Source: Lysobacteraceae bacterium PS02065
GTDB lineage: Bacteria; Pseudomonadota; Gammaproteobacteria; Xanthomonadales; Rhodanobacteraceae
Direction: 5' to 3'
NCBI GenBank assembly: GCA_029959555.1
Contig: JASCPI010000016.1
Span: forward strand, 1 to 64,000
DNA: 64,000 bases
The position numbers and the translations under genes are program-made. The notes beneath the pieces are model-generated. The model searched no databases. It was given only the letters and a program-made list of their open reading frames with translations, and had not been told where the DNA came from. This document shows positions 54,334 to 63,623 of the stretch, one piece after another; the first letter of the stretch is position 1, and each line of letters starts with the position of its first letter.

Positions 54334-56544
54334 ATGAGCAGATTGTCGTTGCACCGTTCCACGACGAAATCCGGCATTCCTTCGCGCGTCATCGCGCTCG
54401 CGCTGTCGATCGTCACGGCGATGCCGATCGCCGCGTTCGCGGCCGATCGGTCCGCGGCGAATGTCGACCAGAAGCGCCTGCTCGGGTCCGCGAGCGAGCC
54501 GGGCACCTGGCTGACGCGCGGTGGCAACACCGACGAGCAGCACTACAGCCCGCTCACGAAGATCGACACCTCGAACGTCGAGCGCCTCGGTCTCGCCTGG
54601 TACGGCGAGTTCGATACCAATCGCGGGCAGCAGGCGACGCCGCTGGTGATCGACGGCGTGCTCTATACGAGCACGGCATGGTCGAAGGTCTATGCCTACG
54701 ATGCCGCGACCGGCAAGCAGCTGTGGTTCTTCGATCCGAAGGTGCCCGGCAAGAAGGCGCCGGACGGATGCTGCGACATCGTCAACCGCGGCGTCGCCGC
54801 GTGGAAGGGGCGCATCTACGTCGGCACCTACGACGGTCGCCTGATCGCGATCGATGCGAAGACCGGCAAGCCGGTCTGGGAAACGCAGACCACCGACGTC
54901 ACGCGCAGCTACACGATCACCGGTGCGCCGCGCGTGTCCAATGGCCTCGTGTTCATCGGCAACGGCGGCGCCGAGTTCGGCGTGCGCGGCTACGTGTCGG
55001 CTTACTCGGCGGACACGGGCAAGCTCGCGTGGCGCTTCTACATCACGCCCAATCCCGAGGGAAAACCCGACGGCGCGGCCTCCGACAGGATCCACAAGGA
55101 GATCGGACTCAAGAGCTGGGGCGACGGATGGTGGAAGCAGACCGGCGGTGGCGGCACCGCCTGGGATGCGCTCGTCTACGACAAGGACTACGACCAGCTG
55201 CTGATCGGCACCGGCAACGGCACGCCATGGAGCTACGTGGCGCGTTCGGGCGGCGTCGGCGACAACCTGTTCATCTCGTCGATCGTCGCGGTCGATGCGA
55301 AGACGGGCGCCTACAAGTGGCACTACCAGTCGACGCCCGCAGAGGAGTGGGACTTCACCGCGACCCAGCCGATCGTGCTGACCGAGCTCGATGTCGGCGG
55401 CAAGCGCACCAAGGTCGCGATGCAGGCGCCGAAGAACGGCTTCTTCTACGTGCTCGACCGCAGCAACGGCAAGCTGCTCTCGGCGAAGAACTTCATGCCG
55501 ATCAACTGGGCCGCCGGCGTCGATCTCGAGACCGGCCGTCCGATCGAGTATCCGGCGGCGCGCTACTCGAAGACCGGCGGCGACTTCCTCGCGATTCCCG
55601 GCGCGTTCGGTGCGCACAACTGGCCGCCGATGGCGTACAGCCCGAAGACCGGGCTGGTCTACATTCCGGCGCAGCAGGGTTCGTTCGGCTACAAGCACGA
55701 TCCGAACTTCAAGTACAACCCGCTCAACGGTGCCTGGAATCTCGCCAACATCTCCGGGCATCCGACGCTCGCACCGCGTGACGAAGCGGATCGCCTCAGC
55801 ATCACGCAGAGTTTCCGTGGCGACCTGATCGCCTGGGATCCCGCCGCGCAGAAGGAAGTGTGGCGCGTCTCGTATCCGTCGATCGGTGCGGGCGGCACGC
55901 TCGCCACCGCAGGCAACCTCGTCTTCCAGGGTACGCCGGACGGCATCTTCCACGCCTACGCCGCGGACACCGGCAAGGAAGTCTGGAGCTACGACGGACG
56001 CATCGGCATCATCGCCGGCGCGATGAGCTACGAGATCGACGGCACGCAATACGTCGCCGTGCTCGCGGGCCTCGGAGGATCGGCGGGCCTGCAGATCCCG
56101 CACATGAAGAATCCGCGTGCAGGCATCGGTCGCGTGCTCGTGTTCAAGCTCGACGGCAAGGGCACGTTGCCGCCGTACCAGCGCGCCCATCGCCCCGCCC
56201 AGGTTCCGGACGAGACCTTCGCACCGGAACTCGTCGCCAAGGGCGCCGCGTTCTACGGCAACTGCGTGGCCTGCCACGGCTACGGCACCTACACCAACGA
56301 CGAAGTCGTGCCCGACCTGCGCCGCTCGCCGATGCTGCTGCACAAGGACGCGTTCGCCTCGGTCGTGCACGACGGCATCCTCGAGAGTCGCGGCATGGTG
56401 AGTTTCGCCGACCGCATGAGCCGCGAGGACGTCGAGGCCTTGCGCGCCTACCTCGTCGATCGCGCCAAGCAGCTCAAGGCCGACGAAGACGCCGAGCAGG
56501 GCGCGCGCGCCGCAGGCAACGCCGCCGAGAAAGCCAATCCCTGA
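54334..56544 (+). CDS. type II quinohaemoprotein alcohol dehydrogenase (PQQ, haem c)
   Basis: A 736-residue periplasmic enzyme oxidising an alcohol with PQQ and passing electrons through haem c. Signal peptide ends AAFAAD. Eight-bladed propeller: the vicinal disulfide Cys146-Cys147 (DGCCDIVNRG), W-motifs of the blades, and the active-site EEWDFTATQP. The C-terminal cytochrome-c domain has CVACHGYG (Cys644, Cys647, His648). It ends with a basic/alanine tail. Followed by an outer-membrane protein and an aldehyde dehydrogenase. Requires PQQ from the pqq operon in this window. Confidence 0.95.
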   Translation: MSRLSLHRSTTKSGIPSRVIALALSIVTAMPIAAFAADRSAANVDQKRLLGSASEPGTWLTRGGNTDEQHYSPLTKIDTSNVERLGLAWYGEFDTNRGQQATPLVIDGVLYTSTAWSKVYAYDAATGKQLWFFDPKVPGKKAPDGCCDIVNRGVAAWKGRIYVGTYDGRLIAIDAKTGKPVWETQTTDVTRSYTITGAPRVSNGLVFIGNGGAEFGVRGYVSAYSADTGKLAWRFYITPNPEGKPDGAASDRIHKEIGLKSWGDGWWKQTGGGGTAWDALVYDKDYDQLLIGTGNGTPWSYVARSGGVGDNLFISSIVAVDAKTGAYKWHYQSTPAEEWDFTATQPIVLTELDVGGKRTKVAMQAPKNGFFYVLDRSNGKLLSAKNFMPINWAAGVDLETGRPIEYPAARYSKTGGDFLAIPGAFGAHNWPPMAYSPKTGLVYIPAQQGSFGYKHDPNFKYNPLNGAWNLANISGHPTLAPRDEADRLSITQSFRGDLIAWDPAAQKEVWRVSYPSIGAGGTLATAGNLVFQGTPDGIFHAYAADTGKEVWSYDGRIGIIAGAMSYEIDGTQYVAVLAGLGGSAGLQIPHMKNPRAGIGRVLVFKLDGKGTLPPYQRAHRPAQVPDETFAPELVAKGAAFYGNCVACHGYGTYTNDEVVPDLRRSPMLLHKDAFASVVHDGILESRGMVSFADRMSREDVEALRAYLVDRAKQLKADEDAEQGARAAGNAAEKANP

Positions 56545-56562
56545 GTCGACCCCACTGACGTG

Positions 56563-56592
56563 ACCGCCGCTGCGCCCCGTGGCGCGGCGGCC
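56563..56592 (+). promoter_or_regulatory. bulged hairpin between dehydrogenase and OMP genes
   Basis: CCGCCGCTGCGCC and GGCGCGGCGG form a GC-only stem with a 2-nt bulge and a 4-nt loop (CCGT), in the 73-nt gap. Could damp downstream expression or protect the 3' end of the first message. Confidence 0.4.
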
Positions 56593-56617
56593 GGACCGAC
56601 CATCGAGGACATCCCGC

Positions 56618-57487
56618 ATGACCATCCAACGTGAGATCCGCCGGCCCGCGAGCGCGCTGCCGAGCCTGTTGTGCCTCTCCCTGCTCGCAGGTCTTGCTGC
56701 CGCGCCGGTTGCCGAGGCGGCCACGGGCCGCAGCTTCATCGGCCCGCACGAGTACGCGCTCCCGGGCAACGTGCCCGACGGCTTCAACGTGTTCGTCTTC
56801 TACGCCTACATGGAAAACGCCGACCGTGCGTTCGATGCGCGCGGTGACGAGGTCGATGCGAACGACACCACAGCACTCGTCAATCTCTTCAAGTTCTCGC
56901 AGGCCTGGACGCTCGAGAGCAATCCGGACTTCGGCTATGCCTGGGAAGTGATCCTGCCGGTGAGCAGCGTGCGCGACCGCACTGCGAACACGTCGGCCAG
57001 CGGCATCGGCGATCCGACCATCGCGCCGTACATCTACTACAAGCTCAGCGAGAACGTGACGATCGGCACCGACCTGCTGTTCCAGGTGCCGGTCGGCGAC
57101 AGCAGCGTCGGTGGCGGCGACAGCTGGAAGGTCACGAACTCGGTCTTCCTCGACGTGCAGCTCGGCAAGTTCAACTACACGGGCGACATCATGTGGGACT
57201 TCCCGGGGGAATCGACGCGCGCGGACGCGAAGGCCGGCAAGACCTGGTCGACCGAACACCTGTTCGGATACCGCGCCACGTCGCTCGTCGAGCCGTATGT
57301 CGGCGCCGCCTATGCCTACCAGAAGGCCTCGTCGATCAACCTCGCCAACAGCGAGACCGACCTCGTCGCCGGCATGCTGTTCCATCTCCGCAAAGGCAGC
57401 TTCGGCCTGCACTGGGCGCATGCGATCGACGGCAAGAATCGTCCCGCCGGCGATTCGTTGAACGTCCGTTTCGTCCTGCCGATGTGA
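56618..57487 (+). CDS. outer-membrane channel, MetA-pathway-of-phenol-degradation type
   Basis: A 289-residue exported beta-barrel: signal peptide (LLCLSLLAGLAAAPVAEAA), then repeated amphipathic strands with aromatic girdles (FNVFVFYAYMENADRAF, FGYAWEVILPVSSV, GIGDPTIAPYIYYKL) and a C-terminal FVLPM-type barrel end. Resembles Phenol_MetA_deg family transporters found beside degradation genes. It lies between the PQQ alcohol dehydrogenase and aldehyde dehydrogenase and probably lets the substrate in. Confidence 0.85.
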   Translation: MTIQREIRRPASALPSLLCLSLLAGLAAAPVAEAATGRSFIGPHEYALPGNVPDGFNVFVFYAYMENADRAFDARGDEVDANDTTALVNLFKFSQAWTLESNPDFGYAWEVILPVSSVRDRTANTSASGIGDPTIAPYIYYKLSENVTIGTDLLFQVPVGDSSVGGGDSWKVTNSVFLDVQLGKFNYTGDIMWDFPGESTRADAKAGKTWSTEHLFGYRATSLVEPYVGAAYAYQKASSINLANSETDLVAGMLFHLRKGSFGLHWAHAIDGKNRPAGDSLNVRFVLPM

Positions 57488-57499
57488 GTCACGACCATT

Positions 57500-57536
57500 G
57501 GAGCATGCCGGCGCGATGCGCGTGCCGGCATGCTCC
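57500..57536. terminator. 13-bp perfect hairpin before the aldehyde dehydrogenase
   Basis: GGAGCATGCCGGC / GCCGGCATGCTCC with an 11-nt loop, 12 nt after the OMP stop and 33 nt before the aldehyde dehydrogenase start. Very stable; no T-tract. May stop or attenuate transcription from the dehydrogenase into the aldehyde dehydrogenase. Confidence 0.6.
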
Positions 57537-57569
57537 GGGTCCATCCCGCAACACACACGAGGAATGCCG

Positions 57570-59018
57570 ATGAACGCCATCGCGAAAACACCCGCCGCCG
57601 CGGACGTCCCCACCTACGCCCAGCTCATCGATGGCCGACAGGTCGCCGGTGCGGGAACGATTCCGGTGATCGATCCGGCCACCGAGGAGACCATCGCGTT
57701 CGCGGCGGTCGCCGACAAGGCGCAGCTCGAGCAGGCCGTCGCCGCCGCGAAGCGCGCCTTCGCGACGTGGAAGCACACGTCGACGAGCGAACGCGCCGCG
57801 ATCATCGCGCGCATCATCGAGGCGGTGCAGGCGCGTCGCGAGGAGATCGCACGCGCGATCACGCTCGAGGTCGGCAAGCCGATCGGCGCAGCACGCGCGG
57901 ATGTGGACCTGTCGCTGCAGTGGGCACGCCACGTCGCAGCGATCGAGCTCAAGCCCGAGGTGGTCCGCGACGACGCCGAGGCCTACGTCGAGGTCCGCCA
58001 CAAGCCGATCGGCGTGGTCGCCTGCATCATTCCGTGGAACTTCCCGTTCTTCCAGACGATGTACAAGCTCGTGCCGGCACTGCTCACGGGCAATACCGTG
58101 ATCATCAAGCCGGCACCGACCACGCCGGTCAACGCGTTGCTGCTCGGCGAGATCCTCGCCGACATCGTCCCGGCCGGCGTCGTCAACGTGCTCGGCGATG
58201 ACGGCAGCATCGGTCCGCTGCTCTCCTCGCATGCGGACATCGGCAAGGTCAGCTTCACGGGCTCGACCGCAGCCGGTCGCAAGGTCATGGAATCCGGTGC
58301 GCCGACGCTCAAGCGCATCGTGCTCGAACTCGGCGGCAACGACGCGGCGATCGTGCTCGACGACGCCGACGTCGAGACCGTCGCCAAGGGCATCTTCGAC
58401 TGGGCCTTCATGAACAGCGGTCAGGTCTGCATCAACATCAAGCGCATCTTCGTGCCCGATGCGTTGCACGACGCGTTCTGCGACGCGTTCGCTGCCTTGG
58501 CCAAAGCGGCCGTGGTCGGTCACGGCCTCGACGAGAGGACCGCGTTCGGCCCGATCCAGAACCGTCGCCAGTACGAGGCCGTGCTCGAATGCCTCGCGAT
58601 CGCGAAGGCCGACGGCACCGTGATCGCGGGCGGCGATCCGCTATCGGGCAAGGGTTACTTCGTGCCGCCGACCGTGGTCCGCGACATCGACGACGCGAGC
58701 CGTCTCGTGCGCGAGGAGACCTTCGGTCCGATCCGTTCGATCCTGCGCTACTCGACCATCGACGAGGCGATCGCGAGGGCCAACGACACGCCTTACGGGC
58801 TCGGCGGTTCGGTGTGGGGCAAGGACCTCGCGCGCGCGACCGCGGTCGCCGACCGCATCGACAGCGGCACGACCTGGGTCAACACGCATTTCGCGCTCGC
58901 ACCCGACGTGCCGTTCGGCGGCCGCAAGCAGTCGGGCCTCGGCGTCGAGTTCGGCATGGAAGGCCTGTACGAATTCACCGACCACCACGTGATCCATGTG
59001 GCGCGTTCGGGTTCCTGA
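57570..59018 (+). CDS. NAD(P)-dependent aldehyde dehydrogenase
   Basis: A 482-residue aldehyde dehydrogenase: cofactor segment IIPWNFPFFQ and FTGSTAAGR, catalytic Glu in ELGGNDAA, and the nucleophilic Cys in NSGQVCINIKR; the C-terminal PFGGRKQSGLGVEFG loop is normal. The likely job is oxidation of the aldehyde made by the PQQ alcohol dehydrogenase. GAGGA spaced six bases before ATG 57570 decides the start over ATG 57564. The 3' end overlaps the convergent MocR gene by 44 nt. Confidence 0.93.
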   Translation: MNAIAKTPAAADVPTYAQLIDGRQVAGAGTIPVIDPATEETIAFAAVADKAQLEQAVAAAKRAFATWKHTSTSERAAIIARIIEAVQARREEIARAITLEVGKPIGAARADVDLSLQWARHVAAIELKPEVVRDDAEAYVEVRHKPIGVVACIIPWNFPFFQTMYKLVPALLTGNTVIIKPAPTTPVNALLLGEILADIVPAGVVNVLGDDGSIGPLLSSHADIGKVSFTGSTAAGRKVMESGAPTLKRIVLELGGNDAAIVLDDADVETVAKGIFDWAFMNSGQVCINIKRIFVPDALHDAFCDAFAALAKAAVVGHGLDERTAFGPIQNRRQYEAVLECLAIAKADGTVIAGGDPLSGKGYFVPPTVVRDIDDASRLVREETFGPIRSILRYSTIDEAIARANDTPYGLGGSVWGKDLARATAVADRIDSGTTWVNTHFALAPDVPFGGRKQSGLGVEFGMEGLYEFTDHHVIHVARSGS

Positions 59019-60477
59019 CCGGCCGGCGCGCGACGCGGCGGGTGCGGCCAGGCGTGCTGTCCGGTCCTCCCGCCTCGCGCAGGCACTCGCGCATGCTGTC
59101 GATGAACAGCGGATCCTCGATGTAGCCGACGTTGAGGCGCATCCAGGGACTGGCCTGCCGCCGGTTCAGCATGAAGTTGTTGCCCGGCGCGATGACCACG
59201 CCGCGCGCCATCAGGCTCATCGTCAGTTCGCCGATGTCGTCGAGGCCGGGCACGCGTGCCCACAGGTACAACGACTGCTCGGGCTCGCAGAACGGCTCGA
59301 GGCCGAGGTCCCTGAGGATGCGGATCGCCTTGGCCGTGGTCTCGCGCACGCGCTTCTGCAGCTTGGCCACGTGGCGCAGGAAGTGGCCCTCGGTGAGGAT
59401 CACGTCGAGGATGCGCTCGCTGTACTCGCTGCCGCTGACGTGCAGCAGCATCTTGATGTCGGCGAGTTCCTCGATGCGGTTGGCGCTGCCGGCGATGAAG
59501 CCTCCGCGCAGCGTGGGCGAGAGCGACTTCGAGAAGCTGCCGACGTAGAGCGTGTTGCGGAGCTGGTCGATCGCGCTGATGCGCGGTGCCGAGTTCCGCT
59601 TGAAGTCGGCCACCGCGTCGTCTTCCACGACGAGCAGGTTGTGCGTCGCCGCCAGCTGCGCGATGCGCGCGGCCTTCTCGGGACTCATGTCGGAGCCCGT
59701 CGGGTTCTGTCCGACCGACTGCACGAAGAACACGCGCGGCCGCTCGCTGCGGATCTGCTGCTCGAGGACGTCGATGTCGGGGCCGTCGACGAGGCGCGGG
59801 ATGCCGATCATGCGCGCGCCCTGCAGTTCGAGCTTGCCGAACAGCGGGTAGTAGCCGGGTTCCTCGACGAGCACCGGATCGCCCGGAGAAACGTAGCGGC
59901 GGATGATGAGGTCGAGGCCGTGGTTGCCGCCGTGCGTCGTCATGATCTGCCGCTCGGACGCCGCGATGCGGTAGCCGGCGAGCTTGCGGTTGATGTGTGC
60001 ACGCAGGTTCTGGTTGCCGTAGCGGCTGCCGTAGCGGAACAGTCCGCCGATTCCCGCGCGCGTGATCTGGCGGTGGAACTTGTCCAGGCGCATGTCGGCC
60101 AGCCACAGCGGCGGCGGCACCGCGATGGCGAGGTTGGATTCGCCGGGCGCCTGCAGCAGCTGCTGGCGCATGAGCCAGATCGTGTCGAGGGCGCGATGGT
60201 AGGCCCGCGGCTCGTCATGCTCGACGACCGGCTCGTCGATCGCTTCGTCGGTCGGTTCCGTCTCGATGCGCACGAAGAAGCCGCGGCCGCGGTCGGCGCG
60301 CACGAACCCGCGTTGTGCGAGCGATTCGAACGCCGCGACGACGGTGTTCAACGAATGCGAATAGAGGCGCGCGTACTCGCGCAGCGAAGGCAGCTTGTCG
60401 CCGGCCTTGAGCGTGCCGGCGAGGATCTGCGTCTCGATGTCGTGCGCCACCTTCTCGGCGGCGGTCTTCGCTCTCAT
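58975..60477 (-). CDS. MocR/GntR-family PLP-dependent regulator
   Basis: A 500-residue fusion: N-terminal GntR winged HTH (residues 1-75: KLPSLREYARLYSHSLNTVVAAFESLAQRGFV) and an aminotransferase class-I domain with the PLP-binding Lys in GSFSKSLSPTLRGGF. The last 40 residues are basic and low complexity and read through the end of the aldehyde dehydrogenase gene. MocR proteins usually control neighbouring metabolic genes; either the aldehyde dehydrogenase or the divergent ligase may be its target. Confidence 0.92.
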   Translation of the reverse strand: MRAKTAAEKVAHDIETQILAGTLKAGDKLPSLREYARLYSHSLNTVVAAFESLAQRGFVRADRGRGFFVRIETEPTDEAIDEPVVEHDEPRAYHRALDTIWLMRQQLLQAPGESNLAIAVPPPLWLADMRLDKFHRQITRAGIGGLFRYGSRYGNQNLRAHINRKLAGYRIAASERQIMTTHGGNHGLDLIIRRYVSPGDPVLVEEPGYYPLFGKLELQGARMIGIPRLVDGPDIDVLEQQIRSERPRVFFVQSVGQNPTGSDMSPEKAARIAQLAATHNLLVVEDDAVADFKRNSAPRISAIDQLRNTLYVGSFSKSLSPTLRGGFIAGSANRIEELADIKMLLHVSGSEYSERILDVILTEGHFLRHVAKLQKRVRETTAKAIRILRDLGLEPFCEPEQSLYLWARVPGLDDIGELTMSLMARGVVIAPGNNFMLNRRQASPWMRLNVGYIEDPLFIDSMRECLREAGGPDSTPGRTRRVARRPVRNPNAPHGSRGGR

Positions 60478-60722
60478 GCGGTGGCTTCGGCGAGTGGAGG
60501 GAGGCGGTCGGTGAGATGCGACGCGTGGCGTACAGCGGGCAGCGTCGGCACGTGTGCTGCCGATGGCGGCGTCGATCGTGGCAGCACATCGATCGCGTTC
60601 AAGGGTTGCAGCTTTTCACGTCGCGGGAAAGTGCGGGCCTGGTCGTCACACGGTCGTGCACCTCGCGCAGCGTCGGCCTGCATGGCCGCGCCTATGGATT
60701 CTTCGATGGACGGGAGCGCTCG
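60478..60722. promoter_or_regulatory. 245-nt divergent region, MocR / acyl-CoA ligase
   Basis: Carries both promoters and the expected MocR operator (often a pair of direct repeats). I could not pick a direct repeat with confidence. GGGAG lies about six nt before the ligase ATG. No gene seen. Confidence 0.4.
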
Positions 60723-62375
60723 ATGAGCAGCACAGAGATGCGGGAGCGCGCGCAGCGTGACGGGCACGACGTGCCTGCGATCCGCATGCCGGCGATACCG
60801 GCGCGATTCAACATCGGCGTGGACGTGTGCACGCGCTGGATCGACGACGCGGAGCGCATCGCGCTGATCCACGACACCGGGAGCCGCAGCGAGCGCTTCT
60901 CGTTCCGTGACATCGAGGCCTTGTCGAACCAGATCGCGAACCTGCTGCGCAGCAGCGGCATCGGGCGCGGTGCACGCGTCGCGCTGATGGCGCCGCAGCG
61001 CCCCGAAGCGGCCTGCGTGCATGTCGCGATCTACAAGCTCGGCGCGATCGCGGTGCCGCTGTTCCCGCTGTTCGGCGAGGAGGCGATCGAGCATCGCCTG
61101 TCCGACAGCGGTGCCGAGGCGTTCATCGGTGACCGCCAGGCCGTGGCGAAGCTCGCATCGATCCGCACACGTCTGCCGGCGCTGCGGCACGTGTTCTGCA
61201 TCGACGGCGCGGTCGCCGACGCCATCGATCTGCACGCCGTGCGCAGCCGTTGCCCGGAGCATTTCGAAGCGGTCGATACGGCGGCCGACGATCCGGCGAT
61301 CATCATCTACACCTCGGGTACGACCGGGAAATCGAAAGGCGCGCTGCATGCGCACCGCACGTTGCTCGGGCATCTGCCCGGCGTGGAGATGTCGCACGAC
61401 GGTCTCGGCCTGCCGGGCGACCTCATGTGGACGCCGGCCGACTGGTCGTGGATCGGCGGCCTGTTCGATCTGCTGTTGCCGGCCTGGCATCACGGCCTGC
61501 CGGTGGTGGCGCGACGCTTCGAGAAGTTCGATGCCGCGCAGGCCTTCGAGCTGATGCGGCGGCATCGCGTACGCAACGCGTTCCTGCCGCCGACGGCTCT
61601 CAAGATGATGCGCGCCGGCTCCGAGCCGGGACGCTCGTACGACCTGTCGCTGCGCTCGGTCGCCAGTGGCGGCGAGAGCCTCGGCGAGGAACTGCTCGAA
61701 TGGGGGCGCAGTGTGCTCGGCGTCGAGATCAACGAGTTCTACGGCCAGACCGAGTGCAACATGGTGGTCTCGTCCTGCGGCAGCCGCTTCCCGCCCAAGC
61801 CGGGATGGATGGGCAAGGCCGTGCCGGGGCACGACGTGCAGGTCGTCGATGCGGCGGGTGCGCTGCTGCCGCGCGGAACGCTCGGGCTGATCGGCATCCG
61901 CCAGCCCGATCCCGTGGCCTTCCTCGGCTACTGGAACGACGAGGCGGCGACGTCGACGAAATTCGCCGGAGGCTTCCTGCTGACCGGCGACCAGGGCGAG
62001 ATGGACGACGACGGCTATATCCGCTTCGTCGGCCGCGACGACGATGTCATCACCAGTGCCGGCTACCGCATCGGCCCCGGCCCGATCGAAGACTGCCTGC
62101 TCGGCCACGCGGCCGTGCGTCTGGTCGCCGTGATCGGCGTGCCGGACCCCGAGCGCACCGAGGTGGTCAAGGCCTGCATCGTGCTCAACGACGGCTTCGA
62201 ACCCGATGCCGGACTGACGCGCGAGCTGCAGGACCACGTGAAGCGCCGCCTGGCCGGCCACGAGTACCCGCGCCTGATCGAATACCTCGACAGCCTTCCG
62301 ACCACCACCACGGGCAAGCTGATGCGCCGCGAACTGCGTCTGCGCGCCACCGCCGATCTGGAGAACCGCGCATGA
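60723..62375 (+). CDS. AMP-dependent acyl-CoA synthetase
   Basis: A 550-residue adenylate-forming enzyme that activates a carboxylic acid to its CoA thioester: P-loop IIYTSGTTGKSKGAL, ATP/acyl site FYGQTECN, TGDQGEMDDDGYIRFVGRDDDVI and the C-terminal Lys in TTTGKLMRREL. It resembles acetyl-/medium-chain acyl-CoA synthetases; substrate unresolved. Coupled by ATGA to an enoyl-CoA hydratase; together with the upstream alcohol and aldehyde dehydrogenases it would carry an alcohol to acyl-CoA. Confidence 0.94.
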   Translation: MSSTEMRERAQRDGHDVPAIRMPAIPARFNIGVDVCTRWIDDAERIALIHDTGSRSERFSFRDIEALSNQIANLLRSSGIGRGARVALMAPQRPEAACVHVAIYKLGAIAVPLFPLFGEEAIEHRLSDSGAEAFIGDRQAVAKLASIRTRLPALRHVFCIDGAVADAIDLHAVRSRCPEHFEAVDTAADDPAIIIYTSGTTGKSKGALHAHRTLLGHLPGVEMSHDGLGLPGDLMWTPADWSWIGGLFDLLLPAWHHGLPVVARRFEKFDAAQAFELMRRHRVRNAFLPPTALKMMRAGSEPGRSYDLSLRSVASGGESLGEELLEWGRSVLGVEINEFYGQTECNMVVSSCGSRFPPKPGWMGKAVPGHDVQVVDAAGALLPRGTLGLIGIRQPDPVAFLGYWNDEAATSTKFAGGFLLTGDQGEMDDDGYIRFVGRDDDVITSAGYRIGPGPIEDCLLGHAAVRLVAVIGVPDPERTEVVKACIVLNDGFEPDAGLTRELQDHVKRRLAGHEYPRLIEYLDSLPTTTTGKLMRRELRLRATADLENRA

Positions 62376-63148
62376 GCGCTTCGTACGAGTGCATCCTCCT
62401 CGAGACGGTCGGCCGCGTCGCCGTCATCACGCTCGACCGTCCGCGCGTGCTCAACGCGCTCAACGACACGCTGGTTGCGGAACTGATCGATGCGCTGAGG
62501 GCCAGCGACCTCGATCCCGGCATCGGGGCCATCGTGCTGCGCGGCAGTGAGCGTGCGTTCGCCGCCGGTGCCGACATCGGCGCGATGGAGAACCACGATT
62601 TCGTGTCGGCCTACGTCGGCAACATCATCGACTGGCAGGCCATCCGCGACATCCGCAAGCCGATCATCGCCGCCGTGTCGGGTTATGCGCTCGGCGGCGG
62701 ATGCGAGCTCGTGATGATGTGCGACATCGTCATCGCAGACCGCACCGCGCAGTTCGGCTTGCCCGAAGTCACCCTCGGCATCATGCCCGGCGCGGGCGGC
62801 ACGCAGCGCCTGCCGCGCGCGATCTCGAAGGCCAAGGCGATGGACCTCTGCCTTACGGCGCGGCGCATGGGCGCGGAAGAGGCGGAACGTGCAGGCCTCG
62901 TCTCGCGCGTCGTGCCGGAAGGCGAACTGCACGAGGCCGCAATCGCGATGGCGGCCTCGATCGCCGGCAAATCGCTGGCCTCGGTGATGATGATCAAGGA
63001 AGCGATCAACCAGTCCTGGGAGTCCTCGCTCAACGACGGCCTGCGCTTCGAACGTCGCCTGTTCCATTCGCTGTTCGCCACCGACGACCAGAAGGAAGGC
63101 ATGCGTGCGTTCGCCGAGAAGCGGCCGCCGGTGTTCCGCAATGCGTGA
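62372..63148 (+). CDS. enoyl-CoA hydratase
   Basis: A 258-residue crotonase-family enzyme. Oxyanion-hole segment FAAGADIGAM and the catalytic-Glu region ALGGGCELVMMCDI and GLPEVTLGIMPGAGGTQRL (both catalytic Glu positions) are present. ATGA overlap with the ligase gene. Distinct from the liuC hydratase; likely does beta-oxidation of the CoA ester made by the ligase. Confidence 0.95.
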   Translation: MSASYECILLETVGRVAVITLDRPRVLNALNDTLVAELIDALRASDLDPGIGAIVLRGSERAFAAGADIGAMENHDFVSAYVGNIIDWQAIRDIRKPIIAAVSGYALGGGCELVMMCDIVIADRTAQFGLPEVTLGIMPGAGGTQRLPRAISKAKAMDLCLTARRMGAEEAERAGLVSRVVPEGELHEAAIAMAASIAGKSLASVMMIKEAINQSWESSLNDGLRFERRLFHSLFATDDQKEGMRAFAEKRPPVFRNA

Positions 63149-63266
63149 GCGGGTGTGACGATGCCCGATCCCGACGGTGTCGGAGGCGGGGCGTGATCCG
63201 TGTGGCCCACCTCCGTGCGTCGTGCAGAGCCTGGAGGTGACCGAGCAGGATGCCGTGCTGCGCGGA

Positions 63267-63512
63267 TCAGAATCGCATGTTGCGGATGAAGTCGGTCGCG
63301 ACGGCCGCGATGCCGTCGTCGAGCTCTTCGAAGGAGGCATACGTCGCGCGGCCGTCGGAGAGTCGAATCGGCGTCGCCGAAGGACCGTGCCACAGCTGGA
63401 GGCTGGTCACCTCCAGCAGGCCGTCGGTCCGCTGCAGCACGGTCGCCCGCCAGCGCGCGCCTTCGATCTCGCCGGCACGCGTGAAAGGAGTCACGTTCGA
63501 TCCTTCGTTCAT
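63267..63512 (-). CDS. unrecognised small protein, family A (paralogue of 43290)
   Basis: An 81-residue protein starting MNEGSNVTPF, with GGAGA about seven bases upstream of ATG 63512. Its GEIEGARWRATVLQRTDGLL and LQLWHGPSATPIRL segments match the stress-module protein at 43290 residue by residue at most hydrophobic and all Trp/His/Gly positions. Function unknown. Convergent with the enoyl-CoA hydratase gene. Confidence 0.7.
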   Translation of the reverse strand: MNEGSNVTPFTRAGEIEGARWRATVLQRTDGLLEVTSLQLWHGPSATPIRLSDGRATYASFEELDDGIAAVATDFIRNMRF

Positions 63513-63623
63513 CGGCCGTCTCCACGGTGAAGATCCGAGTCCATGCCAGGGGGCGTCGCGCTTCGCCGGCATCCACGCGCCTGCCCGCAACGGTCGCACG
63601 CAGGTTGCACCGTGTCGATGGCG

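Noticed and set aside
54142..56787. 881-codon open frame on the minus strand
   Set aside because: Antisense to the well-supported PQQ alcohol dehydrogenase; no motifs.
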